Below, piece by piece: positions 1-5,399 of a stretch of 5,399 nucleotides of DNA. The stretch lies in NCBI GenBank assembly GCA_031273585.1, contig JAISRP010000320.1, positions 1 to 5,399 on the forward strand. Direction: 5' to 3'. The translations under genes were made by a program, and so were the position numbers. The stretch comes from Synergistaceae bacterium (GTDB lineage: Bacteria > Synergistota > Synergistia > Synergistales > Synergistaceae). The stretch's first letter is position 1, and each line of letters opens with the position of its first letter. A model generated the notes under the pieces. It saw only the letters and a program-made list of their open reading frames with translations. It did no database searches and was not told where the DNA came from.

Positions 1-2044
1 CATTGGATATCGACCCCTCGATCAGCCGGCGGACGATCAGCCGCACATTGGGATGCACCAGAAGGACGGGCGTCAGGTTTTTGATCGTCATATCGTCGAC
101 GGCGCGCGAAATGGCGGAGATCATCTTCTGCACCTCGCGCGAATCCAGGTTGAGCTGCCAGCCGCGGGCGAGATCGCCGTCCATGGCGGCCATGATTTTC
201 TGCTCCCAGTTCGGGGAGAGCGTCGCCACGGTGATGACGCCGTCGGAGCCTTGAATTTTCAGCGAAATAAGCCGCGCCAAAGACTCTCTCGCGCGCTCCG
301 TCAGGAAATCGACGCTGCGCGACAGCTTGCCGTAGTCCGCCAGCGCCTCGAAGATCGTCACGAGGTCCCGTATCGGCACCTGCTCCCGAATGAGATTTTG
401 CAGGACTTTCTGGATCTCGCCGAGCGAGAGGGAGCTCAAAAGGTCCTCCACCACGGCCGGGGAGTTCTCCTTCACCATGTCGGCCAGCTTCTGGACTTCC
501 TGGCGCGTCAAAAGCTCGGCCCCGTTTTTCTTGATCACTTCGGAAAGGTGCGTCGCCAGGACGGACGGGGCGTCCACGACCGTGTAGCCCATCGACTCGG
601 CCTTGTCGCGCAGGTCGGGGGAAATCCACAGCGCCGGAAGACCGAACGCCGGCTCCGTCGTCGGGATGCCGACCAGGTCCTCCTCCGCCGCGCCCGTGTT
701 CATCGCGAGGTAGTGGTCGGGCAGAAGCTCTCCGCGCCCGGCCTCCGCGCCCTTGATACGGAGCACGTACTCCGTGGGTTTGATCTGAATGTTGTCGCGG
801 ATGCGGATGGGCGGAACGATCAGCCCCAGCTCCACCGCCATCTGCTTGCGGATCGTTCCGATGCGCTCCAGCATATCGCCGCCCTGCGCGGGGTCCACGA
901 GGGGGATGATCGCGTAGCCGATCTCCGCCTCCATCGGCTCGACCGTCAGAAGGCGCATCACCTCCTCCGGGGATGCCGGAGAAGGGGGTTCGGGGCGGCC
1001 GCCCGGCGTCTGGGGCGCTCCGGGCTGCTTGCCCGCGGCCTGCTGTTTTTGATCGGCGTCCTGGCTTCGCGCCTCGATCTCCTGGGCCGGGCCCTCCCGG
1101 ACGACCAGGTAGCCCATGGTTCCCAGAAGAGCGCCCAGCAGAATGAAGGGAATCGTGGGGAGCCCCGGAATGATCGCGAGCGCGAACAGGAGCCCCGATC
1201 CGATGTAGAGGGGCCGGGGGTAGCGGGTGAACGCCGCGACGATGTCCTGGCCCAAGTCGGACGTGGCCGCGGCGCGGGAGACGATGACCCCCGTCGCGGT
1301 GGAGAAAAGCAGGGCGGGTATCTGGGAGACCAACCCGTCCCCCACGGTCAGCAGGCTGTACAGCTGCGCGGCCCTGCCCACCTCCATCCCGCGCTGAAAG
1401 ACGCCGATGGAGAGACCTCCCACGATATTGATCAGGGTGATCAGGAGCCCGGCGACGGCGTCCCCCTTGACGAATTTGGACGCGCCGTCCATCGCCCCGT
1501 AAAAGTCCGCCTCGCGCTGGACGTTTCTCCTCCGCACCCTCGCATCCGTCTCGTCTATCGTCCCGGCGTTCAGGTCAGCGTCTATCGCCATCTGTTTGCC
1601 TGGCATCGCGTCCAGGGTAAATCTGGCCGCGACCTCCGCGACGCGCTCGGAGCCCTTCGTTATGACCATGAAGTTTATGACTATCAGTATGAGGAAGACG
1701 ACCGCGCCGACGACGTAGTTCCCCCCCACCACGAACGAACCGAAGGCGTTGACGACCTCCCCGGCGTATCCGGTGAGCAGTATCTGCCTGGTCGTCGATA
1801 TGTTGAGCGACAGCCTGAAGAGGGTGGTTATCAGGATGATGCTCGGGAAGGCGGATATTTCAAGGGCGCTGTTTACATAAAACGTCGTGAGGAGAATGAT
1901 CACGCCGAACGTGATGTTGACGGCCAGCAACAGATCCAGCAGCTGTGTCGGGACCGGAATTATCATCATCACCACTACGGTGACGAGCAGGACCGCCAAG
2001 CCTACGTCGGCAAACCGGGTCACTCTGTTTCCATCCTGTACCAC
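1..2044 (-). CDS. flhA: Flagellar export apparatus protein FlhA (3' end cut by window edge)
   Basis: FlhA forms the nonameric inner-membrane ring of the flagellar export apparatus. Its membrane part uses the proton motive force and its cytoplasmic domain docks chaperone-substrate complexes. The frame stays open from a GTG at 2044 to the window edge, giving 681 residues; FlhA proteins are usually about 680-710, so only a short C-terminal tail is missing. Hydrophobic segments fill roughly residues 12-130 and 195-315. The FHIPEP family signature spans R134 to D157 (core RFTLDAMPGKQMAID) and matches fully. KGDAVAG at 193-199 holds the Asp matching the essential D208 of Salmonella FlhA. A Pro/Gln/Gly-rich linker (about 318-360) leads to the cytoplasmic domain, where EPAFGLPA (464-471) matches the chaperone-binding dimple. 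Start: GTG 2044 has AAGG 8 bases upstream and an in-frame stop (TGA) seven codons further up; GTG 2023 is a good alternative, giving MTRFADVG. Codon usage changes sharply near residue 174. Identity is very secure; the start is not. Confidence 0.97.
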   Translation of the reverse strand, partial: MVQDGNRVTRFADVGLAVLLVTVVVMMIIPVPTQLLDLLLAVNITFGVIILLTTFYVNSALEISAFPSIILITTLFRLSLNISTTRQILLTGYAGEVVNAFGSFVVGGNYVVGAVVFLILIVINFMVITKGSERVAEVAARFTLDAMPGKQMAIDADLNAGTIDETDARVRRRNVQREADFYGAMDGASKFVKGDAVAGLLITLINIVGGLSIGVFQRGMEVGRAAQLYSLLTVGDGLVSQIPALLFSTATGVIVSRAAATSDLGQDIVAAFTRYPRPLYIGSGLLFALAIIPGLPTIPFILLGALLGTMGYLVVREGPAQEIEARSQDADQKQQAAGKQPGAPQTPGGRPEPPSPASPEEVMRLLTVEPMEAEIGYAIIPLVDPAQGGDMLERIGTIRKQMAVELGLIVPPIRIRDNIQIKPTEYVLRIKGAEAGRGELLPDHYLAMNTGAAEEDLVGIPTTEPAFGLPALWISPDLRDKAESMGYTVVDAPSVLATHLSEVIKKNGAELLTRQEVQKLADMVKENSPAVVEDLLSSLSLGEIQKVLQNLIREQVPIRDLVTIFEALADYGKLSRSVDFLTERARESLARLISLKIQGSDGVITVATLSPNWEQKIMAAMDGDLARGWQLNLDSREVQKMISAISRAVDDMTIKNLTPVLLVHPNVRLIVRRLIEGSISN

Positions 2045-2052
2045 ATTTTCCG

Positions 2053-2056
2053 CCTT
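2053..2056 (-). promoter_or_regulatory. Candidate ribosome binding site for flhA (GTG 2044)
   Basis: AAGG on the minus strand lies 8 bases before the GTG at 2044. A competing site, AGGA (2037-2034), lies 10 bases before the second in-frame GTG at 2023. The two are of similar quality, so the ribosome binding sites do not settle which start is used. Confidence 0.4.
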
Positions 2057-2117
2057 GACTCACTCTCCGGGAGAATTTTTCTAAAATCACGCCCAATATC
2101 TCGACTCGTCAGCCTAC

Positions 2118-2163
2118 GTCAATATTTTATCACGCAATATCATATATAAAGCGAAATATTGAC
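2118..2163. repeat. Perfect 10-bp inverted repeat between flhB and flhA
   Basis: GTCAATATTT at 2118-2127 is mirrored exactly by AAATATTGAC at 2154-2163, with 26 AT-rich bases between the arms. The symmetry stops at the bases flanking each arm. The arms are too AT-rich and the loop too long for a strong RNA hairpin, so a binding site for a dimeric or paired regulator is more plausible than a terminator. The arm nearer flhA contains the TTGAC of the candidate -35 box. The symmetry is read directly from the sequence; the regulatory role is inference. Confidence 0.5.
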
Positions 2164-2165
2164 TA

Positions 2166-2177
2166 TTTATGCATAAA
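2166..2177. repeat. Perfect 12-bp palindrome TTTATGCATAAA
   Basis: TTTATGCATAAA reads the same on both strands. It sits 13 bases past the flhB stop codon and 2 bases beyond the neighbouring inverted repeat, in the same AT-rich gap. It could be an operator half of a compound regulatory site or a chance palindrome in AT-rich DNA. There is no direct evidence of function. Confidence 0.35.
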
Positions 2178-2190
2178 CCACGGATGCGGG

Positions 2191-3282
2191 TTACGCGGAT
2201 TTCTTGAGGCGGTAGACTAAAGCGAGCACCTCGGCGACGGCCTTGTACAGCTCCATAGGAATGGACTCGCCAACCTCGACCTGGGCCATCAGCGCGCGAG
2301 CGAGCGGCTTGTTTTCAAGCACGGGTATATCGTTCACGGCGGCTATGTCGCGGATCTTTCTGGCGGTGAAACCCTCGCCCTTCGCCACCACCACCGGGGC
2401 GCTCATGGTCTTCTGGTCGTACTGAACAGCGACCGCGATAAGCGTCGGGTTCGTCACGACGACGTCGGCCTTGGGCACGTCTGACATCATCCGGTGCTGC
2501 GCGAGCTCTCTCTGCTTCTGTCGAATCCTCCTCTTTACGAGGGGGTCGCCCTCCATCTGTTTATACTCGTCCTTTATCTCCTGCTTGCTCATTTTTATGG
2601 ATTTTTCGAACTCCCACTTCTGATAGAGATAGTCGCACAGTCCCAGGAAGAGGAGGACGAGCGCCATTCGCAAGCCGAGGTTCCATATTTTCCCTATTAT
2701 TATGGGCGTGCCCTGCTCCAGCGGATACATCATTATGGACGTGAGAAGCCCCGGTTCGTCACTCAGCCCAAGAAAGAGCATCCCGAGCAGAACAAGGGCC
2801 TTCGCTATCCCCTTTAGCAGCTCGACCAGAGTCCTGATGGATATTATTTTTTTGAGCCCGGACACGGGGTTCAGTCTGTCGAGCTTAATTGCTAGGGGTT
2901 TCGTGGAGATGAGAAAGCCCACCTGATAAACCAACCCTATTACGGCGCAGAGGGAGCAAAAAAGGCCGATGGGAAGCCAGCCCAGGAAAAACGACTTCGC
3001 CCCTTCCGCGAAGGTGCGAACCCACCAGCTCGAATCGAACATGAGGGGAGAGGAGAGGTGTTCAGCGTCGATTCGGAACATCTCCAACAGATTTCGCCAG
3101 ATAATCATGCTGAGCCAGTAGACCCCCAGCAGCCCCGCGATGATCACGACCGCAGCGGACAGATCCTGACTCTTTGCGGTCTGTCCCTCCTCGCGGGATT
3201 TCTGTCTCTTTCGGGGAGTCGCCGGCTCCGTGCGGTTCTCCGCGAAAAACTGTATGTCGAAACGCCCTGGCCGGGGGATCAT
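2191..3282 (-). CDS. flhB: Flagellar export gate protein and specificity switch FlhB, with variant NPTL cleavage motif
   Basis: FlhB is the inner-membrane export-gate subunit whose cytoplasmic domain switches export from rod/hook to filament substrates. The frame could be extended upstream to 3393, but the ATG at 3282 overlaps the fliR stop (ATGA) and gives a typical 363-residue protein starting just before the family's conserved N-terminal block (QFFAENRTEPATPRKRQKSR, 11-30). Hydrophobic segments lie near 43-62, 97-124, 157-175 and 195-217, with the charged linker KWEFEKSIKMSKQEIKDEYK after the last. The C-terminal domain keeps APVVVAKG (295-302), KIRDIA (309-314), ENKPLARAL (323-331) and IPMELYKAVAEVLALVYRL (341-359). 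The self-cleavage motif, normally NPTH, reads NPTL (278-281). The cleaved Asn-Pro pair is kept, but the His is Leu, encoded CTT, one base from the His codon CAT. There is no well-placed Shine-Dalgarno, so translation is probably coupled to fliR. Identity is very secure. Confidence 0.97.
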   Translation of the reverse strand: MIPRPGRFDIQFFAENRTEPATPRKRQKSREEGQTAKSQDLSAAVVIIAGLLGVYWLSMIIWRNLLEMFRIDAEHLSSPLMFDSSWWVRTFAEGAKSFFLGWLPIGLFCSLCAVIGLVYQVGFLISTKPLAIKLDRLNPVSGLKKIISIRTLVELLKGIAKALVLLGMLFLGLSDEPGLLTSIMMYPLEQGTPIIIGKIWNLGLRMALVLLFLGLCDYLYQKWEFEKSIKMSKQEIKDEYKQMEGDPLVKRRIRQKQRELAQHRMMSDVPKADVVVTNPTLIAVAVQYDQKTMSAPVVVAKGEGFTARKIRDIAAVNDIPVLENKPLARALMAQVEVGESIPMELYKAVAEVLALVYRLKKSA

Positions 3283-4061
3283 CGCAGGTGATATATTCCT
3301 TCGAGGGCCCACTCCACAGCCCTCTCTATCTCGCCGTGAAAAATATCTACCGCGGTGGGGAGGACTGCGAGGAGTACGAAGAGTCCCATGCAAATTTTAA
3401 GGGGGATGCCCAGCACGAACACGTTCATCTGAGGCACGGTCCGCGCCACGAACCCGAGTCCGACCTCGGCCAGTATGACCGCCCCGAAGATCGGCAGGCT
3501 GATCTTCATCGCCATGACGAAGGCGCGCTGGATGAACTCTATCCACGGGATCTGTTCAGCGCCGGCCCCCATCCTCACGCCCACCGGCGCAATGCGCACG
3601 CTCTCGGCGAGCGCCCTAATCAGCAGGACATGACCGTCCCAGTACAGGAAGAACCAGATCGCGAGCAGATATTTGACCTGGGCGAGGACAGAGGTCTGCG
3701 TCTGAGAGAGTGGGTCGAACATATTCATCATGTTGAAGCCCATCAGGGTTCCGTCGATGAACCCCGATATCTGGAGGGCATAGAGGGGGAGGCTCGATAT
3801 GAAGCCTATCGCAGCTCCTATCAGAAATTCCCTGCCCGCCATGACCAGGATGAGGGATATGCTCTCCGACGCTATCGTCGGGACGGAGGCCTCGACCGCG
3901 GGGGTCACGATGACCGCCAGCATGACCGCGAGCCAGAATTTTAAAGGATTCGGAAAGGACGGCAGCAAAAAAACACTCGCCGTCAGAATCATGGCGAGAA
4001 ATCTGACGCTTATCATGAAGTGCAGCAGAACCAGGCTTACGACGGCATCGTCAGCCAACAT
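3279..4061 (-). CDS. fliR: Flagellar export gate protein FliR
   Basis: FliR is a polytopic inner-membrane protein that, with five FliP and four FliQ copies in the known Salmonella structure, forms the core of the export gate inside the MS ring. The 260-residue length is normal for the family (about 255-265). Long hydrophobic stretches cover roughly residues 5-55, 65-105, 125-150 and 180-240. Family landmarks are GREFLIGAAIGF (76-87), GFIDGTLMGFNM (100-111) followed by FDP (115-117), and near the C-terminus ARTVPQMNVFVLGIPLKI (206-223), the most conserved block. The ATG at 4061 overlaps the last codons and stop of fliQ by 11 bases, and AGG sits too close to the start to act as a ribosome binding site, so coupling to fliQ translation is likely. 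The end overlaps the flhB start. No oddities were seen; identity is very secure. Confidence 0.97.
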   Translation of the reverse strand: MLADDAVVSLVLLHFMISVRFLAMILTASVFLLPSFPNPLKFWLAVMLAVIVTPAVEASVPTIASESISLILVMAGREFLIGAAIGFISSLPLYALQISGFIDGTLMGFNMMNMFDPLSQTQTSVLAQVKYLLAIWFFLYWDGHVLLIRALAESVRIAPVGVRMGAGAEQIPWIEFIQRAFVMAMKISLPIFGAVILAEVGLGFVARTVPQMNVFVLGIPLKICMGLFVLLAVLPTAVDIFHGEIERAVEWALEGIYHLR

Positions 4062-4320
4062 ACCTGTACATGTCAGTGAACAGGCGTATCGCCAGCCCGC
4101 CTATTATCTCGAACATCCACGGCCCGAACACCGCCAGCGCGATTATCACCGCCAGCAGCTTCGGTATGAACGCAAGAGTCTGCTCCTGAATCGACGTGGC
4201 GGTCTGTATTATCCCCATTATCAGGCCGATGGCCATGGCCACCAGCAGTACGGGCATCGAGGCGAGAACGATCACCCACATCGCGTCGTTCAGCGCGTCG
4301 GCTATATTCAAAGCATCCAC
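4051..4320 (-). CDS. fliQ: Flagellar export gate protein FliQ
   Basis: FliQ is a small two-helix membrane protein that packs around FliP and FliR in the export gate. The 89-residue product has the usual length and two hydrophobic segments, about 15-38 and 51-82. Between them is the diagnostic turn GIIQTATSIQEQTLAFIPK (36-54), including the conserved QEQTL. Translation must start at the GTG at 4320: an in-frame TGA lies five codons upstream (4335-4333), and the first in-frame ATG is at residue 14, which would remove the conserved N-terminal stretch. GAGG (4334-4331) lies 10 bases before the GTG as a moderate ribosome binding site. An out-of-frame ATG at 4316 opens only ATG-CTT-TGA. The gene follows fliP by 15 bases and overlaps fliR by 11. 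Identity is very secure. Confidence 0.97.
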   Translation of the reverse strand: MDALNIADALNDAMWVIVLASMPVLLVAMAIGLIMGIIQTATSIQEQTLAFIPKLLAVIIALAVFGPWMFEIIGGLAIRLFTDMYRYVG

Positions 4321-4335
4321 AGCGTCACCGCCTCA

Positions 4336-5127
4336 TCAGTTGAAGCTCGTCACAAGGCTCGCTATGACGAGGCTCCATCCGTCCGCCATCACGAACAGCA
4401 GTATCTTGAACGGAAGGGAGATCATCGACGGAGGGAGCATCATCATTCCCATGCTCATCAGGATACAGGCGACTATCATGTCTATTACAATAAACGGGAT
4501 GTATATTACGACGCCCATCTGGAAGGACGTCTTCAGTTCACTCAGCACATAAGCCGGGATGAGCACCATCGTCCGTACGTCGTCCTGATTGTTCGGCTGA
4601 GGGTCGCCGGAGAGGCGGACCATCATCGAGAGCTCCCTCTCCCTCGTCTGTTTCAGCATGAACTGCCTCACCGGACGAACGGTCTCCCCCCATGCCTCCT
4701 CCGCGGTCATCTCCTCCCGTATGTACGGCACGAGAGCCCTGTCGTAAATTTCAGTCCAGACCGGGCCCATCGTGAAGAAGGTGAGAAAGAGAGCGAGCGA
4801 GGCGAGCACCTGGTTGGGAGGGGTCTGCTGCAGGCCTATGGCGCTGCGGACGAACCCCATCACGACGAGAATCCTAGTGAAGCTCGTGAGCATCAGGAGT
4901 ATCGCCGGAGCCATGCTTATAACCGTTATGAGCGCCACTATCTGGAGCGTCAGGACCACGTCCTGCGGCCCCTCGGCGGAGCCGATAGCTAAATTGAGCG
5001 CCGGTATGGGAAGGGTCGGAAGGTTGGGCTCGGTCGCCGCCGTCAGGACGGCCGGGAACGCCGCCAGCGCAAGTAGCGCGACGATTGCGGCCGACGCGCG
5101 AAAAATCCTCAGCTTACCCGTGGCCAC
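4336..5127 (-). CDS. fliP: Flagellar export gate protein FliP
   Basis: FliP is the main subunit (five copies in the known structure) of the flagellar export pore. The chosen start is the GTG at 5127, which gives 263 residues. It has GAGGA (5143-5139) 11 bases upstream and begins with a basic N-terminus (KLRIFR, 5-10) and a hydrophobic stretch (11-28) ending in AVLTAA, a credible cleavable signal peptide as is usual for FliP. An upstream extension to 5232 is possible but adds an Arg-rich, unconserved stretch inside fliO. Landmarks are MAPAILLMLTSFTRILVVM (72-90), QTPPNQVLASLALFLTFF (101-118), the PROSITE FliP signature PAYVLSELKTSFQMGV (191-206), and MMMLPPSMISLPFKILLF (228-245) with the second signature. 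Several transmembrane helices lie at about 58-92, 105-122 and 202-260. It overlaps fliO by 14 bases and precedes fliQ by 15, consistent with a coupled operon. Identity is very secure and the start is likely. Confidence 0.96.
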   Translation of the reverse strand: MATGKLRIFRASAAIVALLALAAFPAVLTAATEPNLPTLPIPALNLAIGSAEGPQDVVLTLQIVALITVISMAPAILLMLTSFTRILVVMGFVRSAIGLQQTPPNQVLASLALFLTFFTMGPVWTEIYDRALVPYIREEMTAEEAWGETVRPVRQFMLKQTRERELSMMVRLSGDPQPNNQDDVRTMVLIPAYVLSELKTSFQMGVVIYIPFIVIDMIVACILMSMGMMMLPPSMISLPFKILLFVMADGWSLVIASLVTSFN

Positions 5128-5399
5128 GGTCGCACCCGTCCTCGGAACTCTTCGGCGAAGCGGACGCGGCCGAATAATCCTCCCACTCCTCCGCGCTCCA
5201 TCGCCCAATAACGACCGAGCCGGCCCGGCCAACGAGCAGGGCGACCACCTCGGGGCCGGTCTGGACGATGTACACCATATCCCTGCCGAGGTTCAGGGCG
5301 CCCAGCGTCCGAAGTCTTCCCTGCGCCCCCATCCTGAAGCGGCCCGGTACAAACCTGACCGCGGCGTAACCCGCGACGGCCAGTATCAGCACCGCGATC
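5114..5399 (-). CDS. fliO: Flagellar biosynthesis protein FliO (5' end cut by window edge)
   Basis: FliO is a small bitopic membrane protein that helps FliP fold and assemble into the export gate. The frame is open to the window edge, so 94 C-terminal residues are visible. A GTG at 5392 could start translation, but it would cut into the hydrophobic helix IAVLILAVAGYAAVRFV, so the true start almost certainly lies outside the window. After the helix comes a basic stretch (PGRFRMGAQGRLR) and the FliO-like segment TLGALNLGRDMVYIVQTG, followed by VVALLVGRAGSVVIGRW, the usual short beta-rich core. The last 27 or so residues are a polar, acidic Ser/Ala-rich tail that ends in the region overlapping fliP by 14 bases. 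FliO is poorly conserved in general; the call rests on the fold pattern and on the position directly before fliP. Confidence 0.88.
   Translation of the reverse strand, partial: IAVLILAVAGYAAVRFVPGRFRMGAQGRLRTLGALNLGRDMVYIVQTGPEVVALLVGRAGSVVIGRWSAEEWEDYSAASASPKSSEDGCDRGHG

Larger units (their letters stand above)
2045..2190 (-). promoter_or_regulatory. AT-rich flhB-flhA intergenic region with weak promoter-like pair
   Basis: This is the only gap longer than 15 bases in the cluster and it is much richer in A and T than the genes. Read on the minus strand it contains TTGACG (2122-2117) and GATATT (2100-2095), 16 bases apart, which resemble -35 and -10 boxes of a sigma-70 promoter for flhA; the -10 box matches only 4 of 6 positions. 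A separate TATGAT (2144-2139) is a good -10 box without a recognisable -35. I found no convincing sigma-28 or sigma-54 site. The -35 candidate overlaps one arm of an inverted repeat, which would suit an operator. No terminator-like hairpin with a T-run was seen after flhB, so read-through from flhB is also likely. Function is inferred from composition and position only. Confidence 0.4.

Noticed and set aside
2064..2080. TCTCCGGGAGA followed by a T-run on the plus strand, terminator-like
   Set aside because: The symmetric arms leave a single base as loop, so no stable hairpin can form, and no plus-strand gene ends here.
53..2149. A 698-codon open frame on the plus strand covering most of flhA
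   Set aside because: It is an antisense shadow. The minus-strand frame gives a full-length, highly conserved FlhA, while the plus-strand translation is rich in Arg, His, Asp and Gln with no recognisable domain. High GC at third positions removes stops from the opposite strand.
3283..3393. N-terminal extension of FlhB by 37 residues
   Set aside because: The extra stretch lies wholly inside the fliR coding sequence, is Arg/Gly-rich and unlike FlhB N-termini. The ATG at 3282 overlaps the fliR stop in the usual ATGA arrangement.
4073..4279. A 68-codon minus-strand open frame inside fliQ
   Set aside because: It is in another frame of the same strand as fliQ, and its product is Asp/Arg/Gly-rich with no membrane segment or family likeness.
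3174..4992. Two long plus-strand open frames opposite fliR, fliQ and fliP
   Set aside because: They lie antisense to clear export-gate genes. Their products are rich in Tyr, His, Arg, Asp and Glu in the pattern typical of reversed hydrophobic coding DNA, and no family is recognisable.
5128..5232. N-terminal extension of FliP by 35 residues
   Set aside because: It overlaps fliO by more than 100 bases and is an Arg-rich stretch ahead of what looks like a signal peptide. The GTG at 5127 gives the expected length and a credible signal sequence.

Overview
The window is a stretch of a flagellar protein-export (flagellar type III secretion) gene cluster. Every recognisable gene lies on the minus strand. 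Read in the direction of transcription, from high to low coordinates, the order is fliO (5' end cut by the window edge), fliP, fliQ, fliR, flhB, then a 146-bp AT-rich gap, then flhA (3' end cut by the window edge). The order fliOPQR-flhB-flhA is the one known from Bacillus and many other non-enterobacterial flagellated bacteria.

Layout: fliO occupies 5399-5114. fliP (5127-4336) overlaps the end of fliO by 14 bases. fliQ (4320-4051) follows after 15 bases. fliR (4061-3279) overlaps fliQ by 11 bases. flhB (3282-2191) overlaps fliR by 4 bases (ATGA). This packing points to one polycistronic message with translational coupling. The only real non-coding gap is 2190-2045, before flhA. It is clearly AT-richer than the genes and carries a perfect 10-bp inverted repeat, a perfect 12-bp palindrome and a weak promoter-like pair, so flhA may have its own control point. 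No RNA gene, mobile element, CRISPR array or clear terminator was seen.

How the genes work together (known from the family): FliP, FliQ and FliR form the membrane export gate, FliO helps FliP assemble, FlhB joins the gate and switches substrate class, and FlhA forms the nonameric ring that couples export to the proton motive force and docks chaperone-substrate complexes.

Organism: a flagellated, high-GC bacterium (about 60% GC by eye) that uses GTG starts often (fliP, fliQ and flhA) and, in much of the window, AGG/AGA for Arg and ATA for Ile. Many FlhA and FliQ segments resemble Firmicutes-type proteins more than enterobacterial ones. A Synergistota-like or Firmicutes-related lineage is a guess from codon style and gene order, not shown by the sequence.

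This is a well-known machine rather than a new system. The points worth a second look are an FlhB whose self-cleavage motif reads NPTL instead of NPTH, an abrupt change of codon usage inside flhA near position 1520, and the symmetric elements in the flhB-flhA gap.
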